Assembly: GCF_030848805.1 (NCBI RefSeq)
Contig: NC_092368.1
Location: 3,382,441-3,446,440 of the forward strand
Reading direction: 5' to 3'
Length of the DNA: 64,000 nt
Origin: Temnothorax longispinosus
Lineage: Eukaryota; Arthropoda; Insecta; Hymenoptera; Formicidae
A model generated the notes under the pieces. That model worked only from the letters and a program-made list of their open reading frames with translations, did no database searches and was not told the origin of the DNA. The translations under genes were made by a program, and so were the position numbers. The first letter of the stretch is position 1, and each line of letters starts with the position of its first letter. Below are positions 1-10,388 of the stretch, one piece after another.

Positions 1-42
1 TATTTCCTGTACTAGGCATACAAATCATTCTCCAGAGAGTAG
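1..42 (-). other. Candidate exon cut by the left edge (3' splice acceptor at 43-44)
   Basis: Read on the minus strand, a pyrimidine run ending TCTCTCTTTCCAG lies immediately upstream of base 42, a good 3' splice site. The sequence after it has one frame open to the window edge and two frames that stop early. I do not recognise the 13 or so residues visible. The acceptor is seen directly; that it is used is inference. A pyrimidine-rich run is common by chance in this GA/TC-rich genome, so this may be nothing. Confidence 0.12.
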
Positions 43-209
43 CTGGAAAGAGAGAAGCTTCTCGATAGTCGAATAAATTCGCGCTTAACAGAACCGGAAC
101 GTTCGCGGGGCGATTCATCTTGCGTCACGATCTCGGGCTGATTGTCTGCGAGCATTCTTGCATTCGAAAGTTCATCGATCGCGGTATTCACTAGCTGCGC
201 GCGATACAA

Positions 210-1160
210 TGTGTTGTTGCGGTACGGGGAAGCGCTCGCGTTTCAGCTGAAATTAGCGAGGCGTGCTGTGGGACGTCTTTCTGATCTTTGATATCCCGGC
301 CAGGTTCTCTCCGTTCGGCGATAGATCCGCGCGCTCTCGCATGAACGGGCCCGTCGCGCGAAAGTTACGACTAGAAGGAAACCGGCATTTCAATATCTAT
401 ACGAGGGGGTTTATCCAACAGGAATGGCACGTCTTACATTACGTGCCACGCCAAAGCGAGCCGTGCCCAACTTCTTTTCGCCCCTCGCGACCAAATCTAA
501 ATTCTGTAAATTTCAATCACGCACACCTATGCAATAATTTGCATTTACAATCTCCGTGATATAATTTCATGTACAATATGTATATGAATAAATGAGTTTG
601 TTCGTCCATTAAATGCATTAATTATGCACATTCAAATGAGTATCAAAAGTTGAACATTAATTATGATTAACATCTAACGATAATCACAACGTTGATCCTA
701 AACATCATCAAAATAGGAGATTTATGGGCGAATCAATAAAGATCGATAAGAGAACAATCCATTTGCTAAATCGCGAAAAGATTAATTCTAACTTGCTAAC
801 GATTCGTTTTAATTATCTCGAGGGCAGATATATGGAACAAGTCGTAATCGGGTTTACTGTTTCGAAAAATGTTACAATTACCTTGTATTTGTTTTTTTTT
901 ATTGCAACATTGCGTAATAACCAATTTCCGGCAAACGCAGTGTTTTGCACACATTCGATTTGATAACAAAGAGCGGTTTAATCATTCAAAAATGTAGTTA
1001 TTCACCCTTCCGGAATGCTCTTGTAAAAATATGTATGTCTATAAACCACACCAATTCATGTCGACGCGCAGAGATCGAGCGATGGCTGTGTTGCCATCGG
1101 TTGCAACCGGAATGCATTCACGCTAATTGAAGAGCACACTTACGCCAGTGGGACGCATAC
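210..1160. other. Gene-free stretch, AT-rich
   Basis: No convincing exon on either strand. The block holds a short stem-loop (GGCACGT and its complement, about 426-447) and a near-palindrome TGCATTAATTATGCA near 612-626. The open frames here are short and encode low-information, AT-driven residues. Confidence 0.5.
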
Positions 1161-1167
1161 GCCTCGC

Positions 1168-1338
1168 TATAAATAGCCGTGTTTTGCCACGAGTTTTGCA
1201 CGTAATGCGTGCAGGCACGCGTGTCGCGATTGACCGTACCGCGCGAACACGTACGTGAAAGCGTAAATGCACGTTGCGCGGATGCACGTTAAAAGGAGCG
1301 GTGGCAGCGATGACGTCAGTGGTAGCGAATTGACGTCG
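1168..1338 (+). promoter_or_regulatory. Promoter-like block: TATA box plus CRE octamers
   Basis: TATAAATAG lies at 1168-1176 inside CpG-rich DNA. A perfect palindromic cAMP-response element, TGACGTCA, lies at 1311-1318 and a one-base variant, TGACGTCG, at 1331-1338. A direct repeat ATGCACGTT flanks 1267-1290. TATA and CRE are established binding motifs for TBP and for the CREB/ATF bZIP family. If TATA sets a start near 1200, the CREs would be downstream of it, which is atypical; they could equally belong to another start. A 68-codon frame from 1267 to 1473 follows but is not recognised. Function is inferred from motifs only. Confidence 0.25.
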
Positions 1339-1949
1339 TGCAATTGGAACTCGTCGATGCTAATGGGCCTGGTCAAAGGCAAGGCGGCGATAGAAGCGGG
1401 TTGCTTCGTCGAATCAGGCCGTGAAAATATTCGCGTATCCATTGTAGTTACTCTCATAAGTAACAATCTTTAATCAAGAAAGATGTGACAATATATGTTC
1501 TCAAGTAAACAGGTAATTAAAAAAGTATTTAAATATCGCGTATAATTATTTTCTACATGTATATTGATGTATCGTAGTTTATTTCGAAACGTCCCGCGTC
1601 AAAAAGACGATTTGTTGCTTGATTGTATAGATATTTTCTTGGCAACGCACTACCAAACTTTTGTCTCTCTTAGACGGCTATTTATTACAACGAGCACAAT
1701 AGGAAATACACGGGCGTTTCATTATTTAAATCCATGTCGTGATTTAGATCGGACCTAAATCGCAGCGTCGGACGCGAAAACACGGTTAATTTCGACAGGT
1801 GGTGGTACCCAAATACCGCATCGCGGCGATTTTCGATAGAGCCGCTGACAAAGAGTCGAGTTAATCGTCGGCGAGTGCGCTGCGAGAGTACGGTCGATTG
1901 GTTTTCCAACGGGCAACGAGTAAATATTTTAAAAAGTGGGTTGTGCTCG

Positions 1950-2900
1950 GTAATTTGCGGCGTGGACGAGACGCGCACACACGTGCGCGCGCGTCACGTG
2001 CACGTGTGTGTGTGTGCACCCGCGTTTTTCCGCCAGTATTTATCCGTGTACGTGTGCGCGGCGGCGCGCACTCGTGTTTCGTTCACGTGGAGGGTGGTAG
2101 ATCGATTGTCCTTGCCTCTCAAGGCTGCTGCAACCCCCGGGGGGGTTGGGTTGGAATAGAATTTATAGCATACGCCGCTGGCATATTAATAGAACCGACA
2201 ACAACACGGGCGACACATACAGCGACGGAGCCGCTGCCAATCCAATTTACACGACGCGACGTGACGGTACGCGAATGACGAAAATAAGAGTCGCATGTGA
2301 CGATGATGCGCCTCGTCGTTGATCGTTTATCGCGAAAAACGCGCGGATATCGTTTCGTCGGGTTTCCGCGACTCCACGTTTTACCTCGATTTAATCCCGT
2401 CGTCCCGGAAGAACGCGAGAGGGGGCGGCCGAAGGGAGGGGCCGAGAGAGGAGCGCAAACTGCATCTATCCGCGACGTATCGCACGCGCGTGTTGAACAC
2501 GCGGGAGGAATTTGCTCGTTATCAACGATGCGCGCGTGCAATAGTTTGTATACGCAGCGCGCGCGGTGCATGTTCCACGTGCGTGTGTGCCCGGGGGCCG
2601 AGGTCAGTCGTTAACGTGTAATTAAAACCTTAATCGTACAACCAAGCTCGTAGTCACACGTGGCGGCACATCCTCGTGACCATCGACTAGAAATCAGTGA
2701 TGACCGATGACGTCACGCGCGGCACACACACCGCGGGCCGCGGTTATACGACAGCGATTCCCCATGGGAAGCCACGACTCCGGCCTGATGGCTCCGCGAT
2801 TAGCGTAATCGTTGCCCGGTCTCATGGTCAAACCCGTCGCGTCGGCCTGCGCCGCGTTGTACCGCGGGCTTCTCTTCCGGCGCGCGAGGAGTCGAAATGA
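1950..2900. promoter_or_regulatory. GC- and CpG-rich block
   Basis: Markedly richer in CpG than the AT-rich DNA on its left. Contains the Z-DNA-prone tract at 1972-2019, a near-palindromic run of Cs then Gs (AACCCCC/GGGGGTT) at 2132-2147 and a second perfect CRE, TGACGTCA, at 2708-2715. Overlapping open frames occur on both strands, as expected where GC is high, and none is recognised. It resembles an unmethylated promoter-type block but no start site can be fixed. Confidence 0.25.
1972..2019. repeat. Alternating purine-pyrimidine tract with tandem CACGTG E-boxes
   Basis: Almost uninterrupted alternation of CG, CA and TG steps, the kind of sequence that can flip to Z-DNA under negative supercoiling. 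It contains two adjacent palindromic E-boxes, CACGTGCACGTG, at 1995-2006, the class of site bound by bHLH factors such as CLOCK/CYCLE or Myc/Max. The motif is seen directly; Z-form or binding is inference. Confidence 0.5.
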
Positions 2901-3040
2901 GATATCATCCGGCCGTTGTCAACGAGGAAATATTAGACAACGCACCGGGCGAGCTCGGTAATACTGTACCAGGATTTTCTTTACAGTATGGCTGCTTGCT
3001 TAGATAGAGCAAGCATAAATATCTCAAGCGTTTCTCGCGA

Positions 3041-3135
3041 GAGGTGACAAGCTGGATCAGTACTTAGGGGACTCTATAATGGGACTAACCTGAGGGAAGG
3101 GAGAGGGTAGAGAGGGAGGGGGGAAGCGTTAACAT
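3041..3135 (-). other. Strong minus-strand 3' splice acceptor, exon unresolved
   Basis: On the minus strand a run of over 30 pyrimidines ends CCCTTCCCTCAG (AG opposite 3090-3091), with a TTAAC branch-type motif (opposite 3128-3133) about 40 bases upstream. These are textbook 3' splice features. The following sequence stops within ten codons in its best frame, and no strong donor is seen, so it could be a non-coding exon or simply a purine-rich repeat read backwards. Confidence 0.18.
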
Positions 3136-3862
3136 AGTATACGTACTGTGCTATGAATTTTCGTACAGTAATGCAGTATGCGCGCGCGATATATGCCGCG
3201 CGACGCATACAGGGAGAGCTAGCTGGCTACGTCCTATCGCGCCTCTCGTGTGTATTTGTACGTGCTAGTCTCGTCTCGCTACTACGACGTATACATCACG
3301 CCGGGGTCTGTGACACATACAAGAGAGAGTGCGGGAGGAGATTACTATGCGGGGACTATAAATCGCGCTCGATGCAACGTGCTCGCGCGCTCGCGAGCAT
3401 TTAAAATGCACTTCATACATCCGTCGGAGCGCGTAACTCGCCGCCCGATGAATCTCGCGTGAATTCGCTTTGGAAATTACGAGTTAATTCGGGCGCGCGT
3501 CGACGGTAAAAACGCCCACGGTAAAAAGTCGGATAACTGTTTATAATCAGGTTAAATATCGCTCGTCCGTTTTCGCCCGATACAGCTTCCAATTAAAAAT
3601 GGAATCGATAATTCGGTATACTTGGGGAAAAAAAAAACTGACTGAAATAGAATATTTATACGACGTTCGCGAGCCACATGGCCATTTTTCGCGTCGCTCT
3701 CTGACGTGGCTGATCGTATAGCCAATAATTAGTAGTGCGGTTCGCCAAATGCAATTACTTTGCGGCGGTGAAATTGGCGGGAAATCGCGTTTAATAGTCG
3801 CGAGGAAATAAAGAAAACCCTAGCTCCTGGCGGAGAATCATTTTCGTGCATTATGGCGTACC

Positions 3863-3922
3863 ATGACGCATTATGATGCATTATTATGCATCATGACGCA
3901 TTAGGATGCGCTATTGCGCGTT
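3863..3922. repeat. Degenerate 10-bp tandem repeat, six units
   Basis: Six consecutive ten-base units: ATGACGCATT, ATGATGCATT, ATTATGCATC, ATGACGCATT, AGGATGCGCT, ATTGCGCGTT. The period is close to one helical turn, so like bases face the same side of the helix. The second and third units make a perfect stem (ATGATGCAT with ATGCATCAT, 3873-3894, loop TATT). Each better unit carries a TGACGCA or TGATGCA core that resembles half-sites for bZIP proteins. Confidence 0.75.
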
Positions 3923-4021
3923 GGTAGCGCGCTTTGTACAGTGCGGCGATGTTGGCCGGTAATGCCATAAGTCTTTCATAAATTGTATACGGGGTGCTGC
4001 GAAAGTATCGTTTTGCCATGA

Positions 4022-4046
4022 CGCTATCGTAGAAAATTCGATAGCG
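4022..4046. repeat. Perfect 8-bp stem-loop
   Basis: CGCTATCG at 4022-4029 and its reverse complement at 4039-4046 enclose a nine-base loop. It is isolated, with no U-run terminator context, as expected in a eukaryote. It lies in the same 900-base interval as three other foldbacks. Confidence 0.6.
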
Positions 4047-4145
4047 CTTGGTTCTTGATTTTAATACTTATAATTAATCTTAAAACTTAGCTTTTGTATT
4101 TCTACCGGGGATATATTCAAATACAGTTTGATCAATAAAACAAAC

Positions 4146-4261
4146 GTCGGAAAATTAGAGTCACGAGAAATCATCATTAAATCGACAACGCACGTGCGTG
4201 CGTTCCTTAGCGCATAATTCTTTGTCGATTTAATAAGTGATTGGAATTATTGACTTCCGAC
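4146..4261. repeat. Imperfect inverted repeat, about 115 bp
   Basis: ATTAAATCGACAA at 4176-4188 pairs exactly with its reverse complement at 4222-4234. Pairing resumes outward with AATCA/TGATT and again with GTCGGA (4146-4151) against TCCGAC (4256-4261). The loop holds CGCACGTGCGTGCG. The shape could suit a microRNA-type precursor or the decayed remnant of a foldback element; base pairing in the outer arm is patchy. Confidence 0.5.
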
Positions 4262-4567
4262 AAACTAGTTTCCAGGAAATGCTGCATATTATCGGATTAA
4301 AATAATTTTGCGAGTAATACTTAGTAATTGAGTGTAATGAAGTAATATTAAAATACCTTACAGCAGTAAAGTTAACAAAATTGGTGCCGGAGTGCCATGT
4401 AACGCGAAGAAATCTAATTGTAAGATAATCACTTTTGTTTGACTACAGCGCATTTCAGTGCATGAAAGCCGTCGATTATGCAAATTATACCTGATAATCT
4501 CGCAAAGTTAAACGCAAGGTGTCGAAATCTAAACGTATGTTATTCCGCGCGGATATACACTCAATTT

Positions 4568-4727
4568 CTGCAGGCTGATTCTGTAACTCTTATATATAAC
4601 GACAGTTTCATTATCGTTACATTGTTGTTGCGCAGATATTACATATTATACATGGTAAAAAAAAAGCTACGCAATGCAATATAACGATAACGAAATTGTC
4701 GTTAAGAGTTACAGAATCAGCCTGCAG
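4568..4727. repeat. Long hairpin: foldback/MITE-like element or small-RNA precursor
   Basis: The left arm (4568-4635) and right arm (4667-4727) are reverse complements over nearly their whole length, around a loop of about 31 bases. Pairing begins with 24 consecutive bases (starting CTGCAGGCTGATTCTG), then a short ATATAT insertion in the left arm, then AACGACA, TTATCGTTA and TTGCG blocks with only scattered mismatches. CAAT flanks the structure closely on both sides and might be a target-site duplication. Possible identities are a miniature inverted-repeat transposable element, a hairpin RNA locus, or a microRNA gene. The arms are longer and better matched than most animal microRNA precursors. 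No transposase frame is inside. Confidence 0.8.
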
Positions 4728-5625
4728 CAATATCATGAGATAACGCGCGACAATGTCGGATGCGTAAAGACGCGAGTTCGCGGTGAGACAATGTCGTCAG
4801 AGAGAATGAATGAAAGAGAAAGAGGAAGAAAGAGGGAAAGAGAGGGAACAGCATCCTTTCTTTACTCCGACGCAACGCAACGTAGCGCGACGCTTACCCA
4901 TGCATACATACAGGAAAAGGAGAACAAGATCGAGCCATACAAGGTGACTCGGAAAGAAGGGAAGTCGGTGCGCCCACCCTCCGGAAACGACGTCTAAAGC
5001 CTGATGTTAGTGCAGGCTTGCGTGCCGTTTCGAGCAGCGTGTACCGGCTGCATCAAACTGCACATTATTCCTCGCTACTATGTTACGCGGTGTTGCAGCG
5101 GAAAATCTCCCTAGATGCGCTGCTGATGCGGCAAGAAATCATTTTCTTTTTCTTTCATCGACTTTATAATACCGTTCGGTAATTTGAATAACACGGTCTC
5201 TGTAAGATCTGAATTAATTATCGAGATGTAAAGGTTAGATCGAATTTCAAATAGGCTGTCGCGTTTTCATACTGCATATATGTGTCACGTTTAAATTACC
5301 AACGATAGTAAAGCATCACACATTATTTGTAAGCAATTAATATTTTTCTTGTATTTATATTTGACACCGACGAGAAAGAGCTACGATATTATTCTCTCGT
5401 GTTCACAACTCAAATTCTGACACCTTTATTTACTGAATTGTCCAAAAAATGCATTCGCGACGTGGCGGTGCCGGCGCACCATTTGTGCGCCATGTCAACG
5501 CACCCATGAATGCATCAAGTTTCGCATATACGACACTATTAATTAATGAATCTGCCAAGCAAGAAGCAACTAGAACCGAGAAAGCTCGTTTCCTCCGCGA
5601 GTCTCCATTTACTGCTGTTTTTTTT

Positions 5626-5673
5626 TTTTCTCTCTTTCTCTCTCTTTCGCTCTCCATTTCCTTTATTTATACA
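5626..5673 (+). repeat. T/TC tract ending in an acceptor-like TACAG
   Basis: A run of T and TC repeats of almost 50 bases ends TTTATTTATACAG at 5673. It looks like a 3' splice site but is more simply a microsatellite. The frame after it is open for about 28 codons without a good donor. A second acceptor-like site, CTTTCCTTTCCTGCAG ending at 5903 with a CTAAT motif upstream, lies about 230 bases further on and likewise lacks a clear donor. Confidence 0.4.
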
Positions 5674-6570
5674 GCGTGATTAACCTGTCAAAACTTGTGG
5701 CGATCGCGGTATCGGTGACAACATCGAGAATTAAGTATCTTTCGCTAATTACGACCAATTAACAACCAATTCGCGGGATCACTTCTCTTGCCGCAAAAGT
5801 AATATCCGCTTAACTGACGCTCCTTTAATTATAATCACTAATTACCGACAATTTTAATCAAGAAGCGCACTGCTAATTGATAGAGCACTTTCCTTTCCTG
5901 CAGTATATTTTGGACAAAACTTGCAAAAAGGGAAAGGGATCATAGCTCGCGATCGTCGTCTAAGTGACCCCAAGATTATTATTACTATCAAATTACGAAT
6001 CGCGTGTTCGAATTCGTTATGTCGTTCGGCAATTAGTTAATAATTTATCACTAATTGCGGCAATCGTTATGGGTATTAACGGGAACGGGACCGTGTTCCT
6101 CACCGCGTCTACGCGTATCGTCTAAAAATCGTCACGGTAGTCTAGTCGTTGTGTCACGTCACGGGGCCCTACGCGCAGGCCGTCACGGTCTCGGGACCAT
6201 GCGGGTCGTTATATTAATTTAGGGCTAGTGCTCATTAAAACCTAACGATAGCGCTCGTTATGCCCATCCGATAACAGCGCGGCGGCACCGATTATTATTC
6301 GTCGATTATATCGCGCAACGTTTTGTTTCGCCTTCGTTGCCGAACCCCGAAGCAGGACGGATTACAGGAGGAATTTAACGTCTTGCCTCCTCACCCTCTC
6401 CTTCTTTCCCCCTTTTCTATTTCGTTTTTTCGACGATGGCTTTTTAATGCTCAGCATGCGTGGCTCTAATTACCGCTGTGTGAAATCGTATCCGAACACG
6501 ACGTCGGCTTTTTTTCTCCTTTGGCCTTTGACGCGGTAAATGATTACTCCGACTGCAAATTCTTTTTTAG

Positions 6571-6956
6571 ATTTGACTGATTCGCGAATTATCCATGGTG
6601 ACAAAAAAATGCTCCGTTTTCGCGATATGGCATTTCTATTTGCTATCAGAATTGATACGTAAGTGTATATATAGGCAAAACGCAGAATTTAATTTATATT
6701 AATTAGGACTCTTTCTATTTTTATAACATGAACGATAATCGCGATGGTAGTCAGCACGAGATCTTCGATAGTAATCAAAAGCTATGATAGTAATTTCGAA
6801 TCCTTGATTTTCAGAAGCAGTCGCTACGCGGAGGTGTTCATCGGCGCACCGGCACCGCTACGTCTTTTACCCCTTCCGTCCCAGCTGCATTCTGCTAGGA
6901 TTAAGGCCGACGGCATTCCCGGGTTTAATAAGTGTCGCCTGAATGACGTGAATTAG
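6571..6956 (+). CDS. Candidate two-exon gene, about 63 residues, unknown function
   Basis: Exon 1 (6571-6658) follows TTCTTTTTTAG and ends GATAC before GTAAGTG, a strong donor at 6659. Exon 2 (6815-6956) follows CCTTGATTTTCAG, giving a 156-base intron. One exon 1 frame is open throughout and joins in phase to the long open frame of exon 2, which ends at TAG 6954-6956. With the ATG at 6609, in an A-rich context that suits insect initiation, the product has 63 residues. It starts with a short hydrophobic stretch (MAFLFAI) and later has a Pro/Leu-rich segment. I do not recognise it. A last exon always runs to some stop, so frame agreement alone is weak; the splice sites are the main evidence. 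It lies tail-to-tail with the minus-strand candidate at 7196-8056. Confidence 0.25.
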
Positions 6957-7099
6957 TCCAATATGTCTGAGGTCCCCGAGGTAGCAACAATTCAGGGCCG
7001 CTGCATCGTGTAATTAAAATTACTCTGCGCGTCATACTTTACGCTTGGAAGACGCATGCAGACGGGCATACGAAAGGGGTAGAAAATAGGGATGTCGCT

Positions 7100-8056
7100 G
7101 CTGCAATAATTCAAAGACTATAGCGGTGGCTTCTCGATACGCCGCATTAATCAAAATCGAACGGAAAATATTATCGAAAAATACTTTTATATAAACTAGA
7201 CAGAAATAAATTGTGCAAATATTAGAGAAAAAAGTCCAGCGAAGATTTTATGACTTACGAGTTTGATTTGATTCATGTATTTAAATCCCGATTGTTATCA
7301 CTATAATATTGCGGTAAGTTAGTCGTAACGGAGTGAATAGTTTTTGAAATACTTTAGATAAGGCGATACAGAAAATATACGTATAAAGTGACGATATTGC
7401 GGTCTCAAACACGATTAGTATTTTTAGCCGATTAGTGGATCCGGTAAAGCGAAAATAAGCGCATATACCTCGCGGATATTCTCTAACAAGTAGAAGAGAC
7501 TCGAGCAGCACTCAGTCTCTCGGAGTGGGCCCTTCTTCAGAGAAGTACCGGGGCGTACAACTGACTGTATGAGCTTCTCTTTCACCGCGTCCTTTGGCCG
7601 TCCCAACCCCTTTCAGCCCCTGAGGAGAGCGGCGCTCTTAAGGGATGGCCTACTTTCGCCGTCGATACGCCTGCGATTGCATTTCCCGGAGCCACTCGAA
7701 GACGATACACGGCATGTATCGGTTATATTTAATATAAAGCGATCAAACGTATAGAACGTTATACGATATCGCATAGAACGAAGATACGTTATTAAAATAA
7801 AAAGAAACGGCGCAAAACTGAAGAGATATCGTTTAAAATTGCTTCTGGCGTTGTAATCGAATAAACAGACATGAAAACTGCGATGTTCTCCATTCACAGA
7901 TATATTTTTTTAATTCTGAACGCATTAGTAGCGTTACTTTGGCACTCCGACACTGATAGTACTCGCGAAATTATCTCAATCTTAGGCTATCGCTGAATAT
8001 TGATAAGGACTCACCACTTTAGCTGGAGAACTGCACGCCACGCTGCAATGCTCGAT
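7100..8056 (-). ncRNA. Candidate three-exon spliced transcript, probably non-coding or UTR
   Basis: Minus strand. Exon A (8056-8015, 42 bases) sits between TTTTTCTCGTTTTCAG, with TTAAC just upstream, and the consensus donor GTGAGT. A 522-base intron leads to exon B (7492-7259), which follows TCTTCTACTTGTTAG and ends before GTAAGT. The next intron is 63 bases (7258-7196) with CTAAT as branch site and TTTCTGTCTAG as acceptor. Exon C begins at 7195; its end is not visible, so the left limit given is nominal. No frame stays open through all three exons: exon A read in phase 0 runs 16 codons into exon B before a stop. I therefore call it non-coding or untranslated. One exon B frame encodes a hydrophobic stretch, but this fits AT-rich chance. 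The six splice signals are seen; that they belong to one transcript is inferred. Confidence 0.33.
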
Positions 8057-10351
8057 CTGAAAACGAGAAAAATCAAGGTTAATAAAAAAGACTTTATACT
8101 TTATTATATTTATGATAATTATTGCTGCGAGAAATAATATACCAAGTAAAAGATTTTAAGAATGTAGATAAAACGCGGATCGCATAACTTATTTGCTAAG
8201 CGATAAAAAGAGCGCGTGCTGAAAATTTACTGATCATGGAAATAAGACGCAACAATCGCAAACGCGGGTCAACGAACCTCGAAATTGGATTCGACGCGAG
8301 CGCGAATTCGTGTCTTTTTTACTGATGCAGAACGGAAACGAGACGAGGAGGATCGACAGACGTCCACGTGTCGCGAAATTCCTTACGGATGGAATTTGAC
8401 GATCGTTGACACTCGCGCGCGGACATACATATATCGCGCAAAAGAAGGACGTTTTTCTGCACGGTCAATCCCTGCCCCCTTCCGCCGCTGCCCTGCCTAC
8501 GTTCGCAGACCCTCGTATTCGACATCAGCGTGCAACGACCGTGGTCGTTGGCGCGTGGCGGTGCTAATGAACTTCGGCAGCATGTTACCCAAAAGCACGT
8601 GGTAATTTCGCATGCGTGCGTGAAGGTTTGCGCGGTAATTCCGGAAGCCAAATAAACCAACTTCGGGAGTTTGAATTGAATAAATCATCGTTACAAAACA
8701 GCAAAGCGATTCTTTAACCCTCTCTCTCCCATTCCAAAAATGCAAATTTCTAAATACCATTTAACGTATTTTAATATAAGTTTTGCATCCGGATTCAACA
8801 TCTGTAATGTAATGCGTTAACCCTTCTAATTCTGAAAACAGGCCGGAACGACTGGTGCTCAGTTGAAATTCTTGAGCGAAGGACAGCGATAACAGTATTA
8901 TTAATTAAATTCCGCGCGTTCGTGACGAAACCGCCAGATGCGTTCCTCAATCGATAAGCAATAAATTAAGCATGGACAGATGCAACGCCTCTAGCATCTA
9001 CGTTATATTAGAGAAAACACATTGCGAGCTTCGCACGGTCAAAATTCCAAAAATCGCGCGTGTGCTCTAGCAAACACTACTGAATGGATTTCAATAATCA
9101 ATGGTATCGTTACGCGAATAAATTATTTAACAGTAGTAATTTGTGGTAATAGACGTTAGAAAAAACGTGTTTGAAATATTGATAAGCATGCTCGTCATTC
9201 CCATATTTAAATATCAATTTTCTCATATAAAATTTATTTCTGATAGTTTTAACGAATTTCGCTACTTTGGTGAATTATCTCAGTAAAAAGATGGAAATAT
9301 TTGGTAATAAAAGAAGACAGTTTATAGCGAAGAAATCTTCAAGATTGTAAATTTATTATTCAAATAGCCATCTCGTGAAAAAGATGACTCTAATCACCAA
9401 GGAATCTGTCATCATACTTCTCCGTAATGGTCGAACGTTTTCTTTGTAGGAAAGCAACCGAAAAGCAACCGCGATGTCTGTGAGCGCCAGACGACAAAAT
9501 ATCGCATAAGACCGCAATTTCAAGCAATCCTTGTGTATGCGAGCATTTCGGGTTTCTTACGCCATATTTCAGTCGCATCGCCGGCGGAGACGTGACTCTC
9601 CTCAAAATCCCTCCGTAATCGAACGGGAATCCAAGAAGAGGACTCAAACAGTCGTCGGTACGTACCGGTGGGGAATAACAATGAAGAGAGACAATAGTAA
9701 TGGAATTATCTTACGGATAGTCGTTCTCCCGTTGGCAGTACAATCGCCATCGAAACCGAATCTCAAGTGCGTTCTCTCTCTCGCTCTCTCTCACTCTCTC
9801 TCGAAACCGGTCCGACTCGAGCTCGTCGTTCATCCGATGGCGCGTAGCTAGGTGCTAATGAACTCTCCGTGAGTCACGTTTTAAAAAAGACAAAGACAGA
9901 CGAGAGGACACGACCGGCGCGGGCTGCGGAAACGCGAGAATCTCGAAACTCGAAGTGCCGAATACGCAAATCAGCGGCGTTCTCCGCAGCGCGTTCGTGT
10001 CTTTTCAAATTCTTTTCTCTTTTTCTACCTTTTTCTCTTTAACGGAATCCGCGCGCGCAGCAAGAAATTCTTTTTGCGCTCCGTGCGTTAATGCTTTTCA
10101 AGCGAAAATAGAAGAACTCCTCGAAAGTTCACTAAAGTTTGCGAAAATCGTACTTATGAGCTAGGTTGTTGTTTACAGTTTGATCACGACTTCTTCAGAA
10201 AGAAAATATCCGACTCTCTCGCGATGTAGATATTGTAAATTTTAGGAACAATATTTTTCGTTTAAATGGCGAACTTTGTAAACAAACTGCGATAACTTAC
10301 TTCGATGCAATCAAAAACGGAGTTGGAAATTCGAAACTCGTAATTATCAAG

Positions 10352-10353
<2 letters not shown>

Positions 10354-10385
<32 letters not shown>
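10354..10385. repeat. (GA)16 microsatellite
   Basis: Perfect dinucleotide array. GA tracts are typical of hymenopteran genomes and can bind GAGA-factor proteins, but no promoter is evident here. Confidence 0.95.

Positions 10386-10388
<3 letters not shown>

Noticed and set aside
3841..3935. CRISPR-like direct repeat array
   Set aside because: Ten-base period with no spacers in a eukaryotic context; it is a simple tandem repeat.
7281..7511. Hydrophobic 76-codon minus-strand frame that looks like part of an insect chemoreceptor
   Set aside because: No chemoreceptor signature (such as the C-terminal TYhhhhxQF motif) and no neighbouring exon of that type; Ile/Leu/Phe richness follows from AT-rich DNA.
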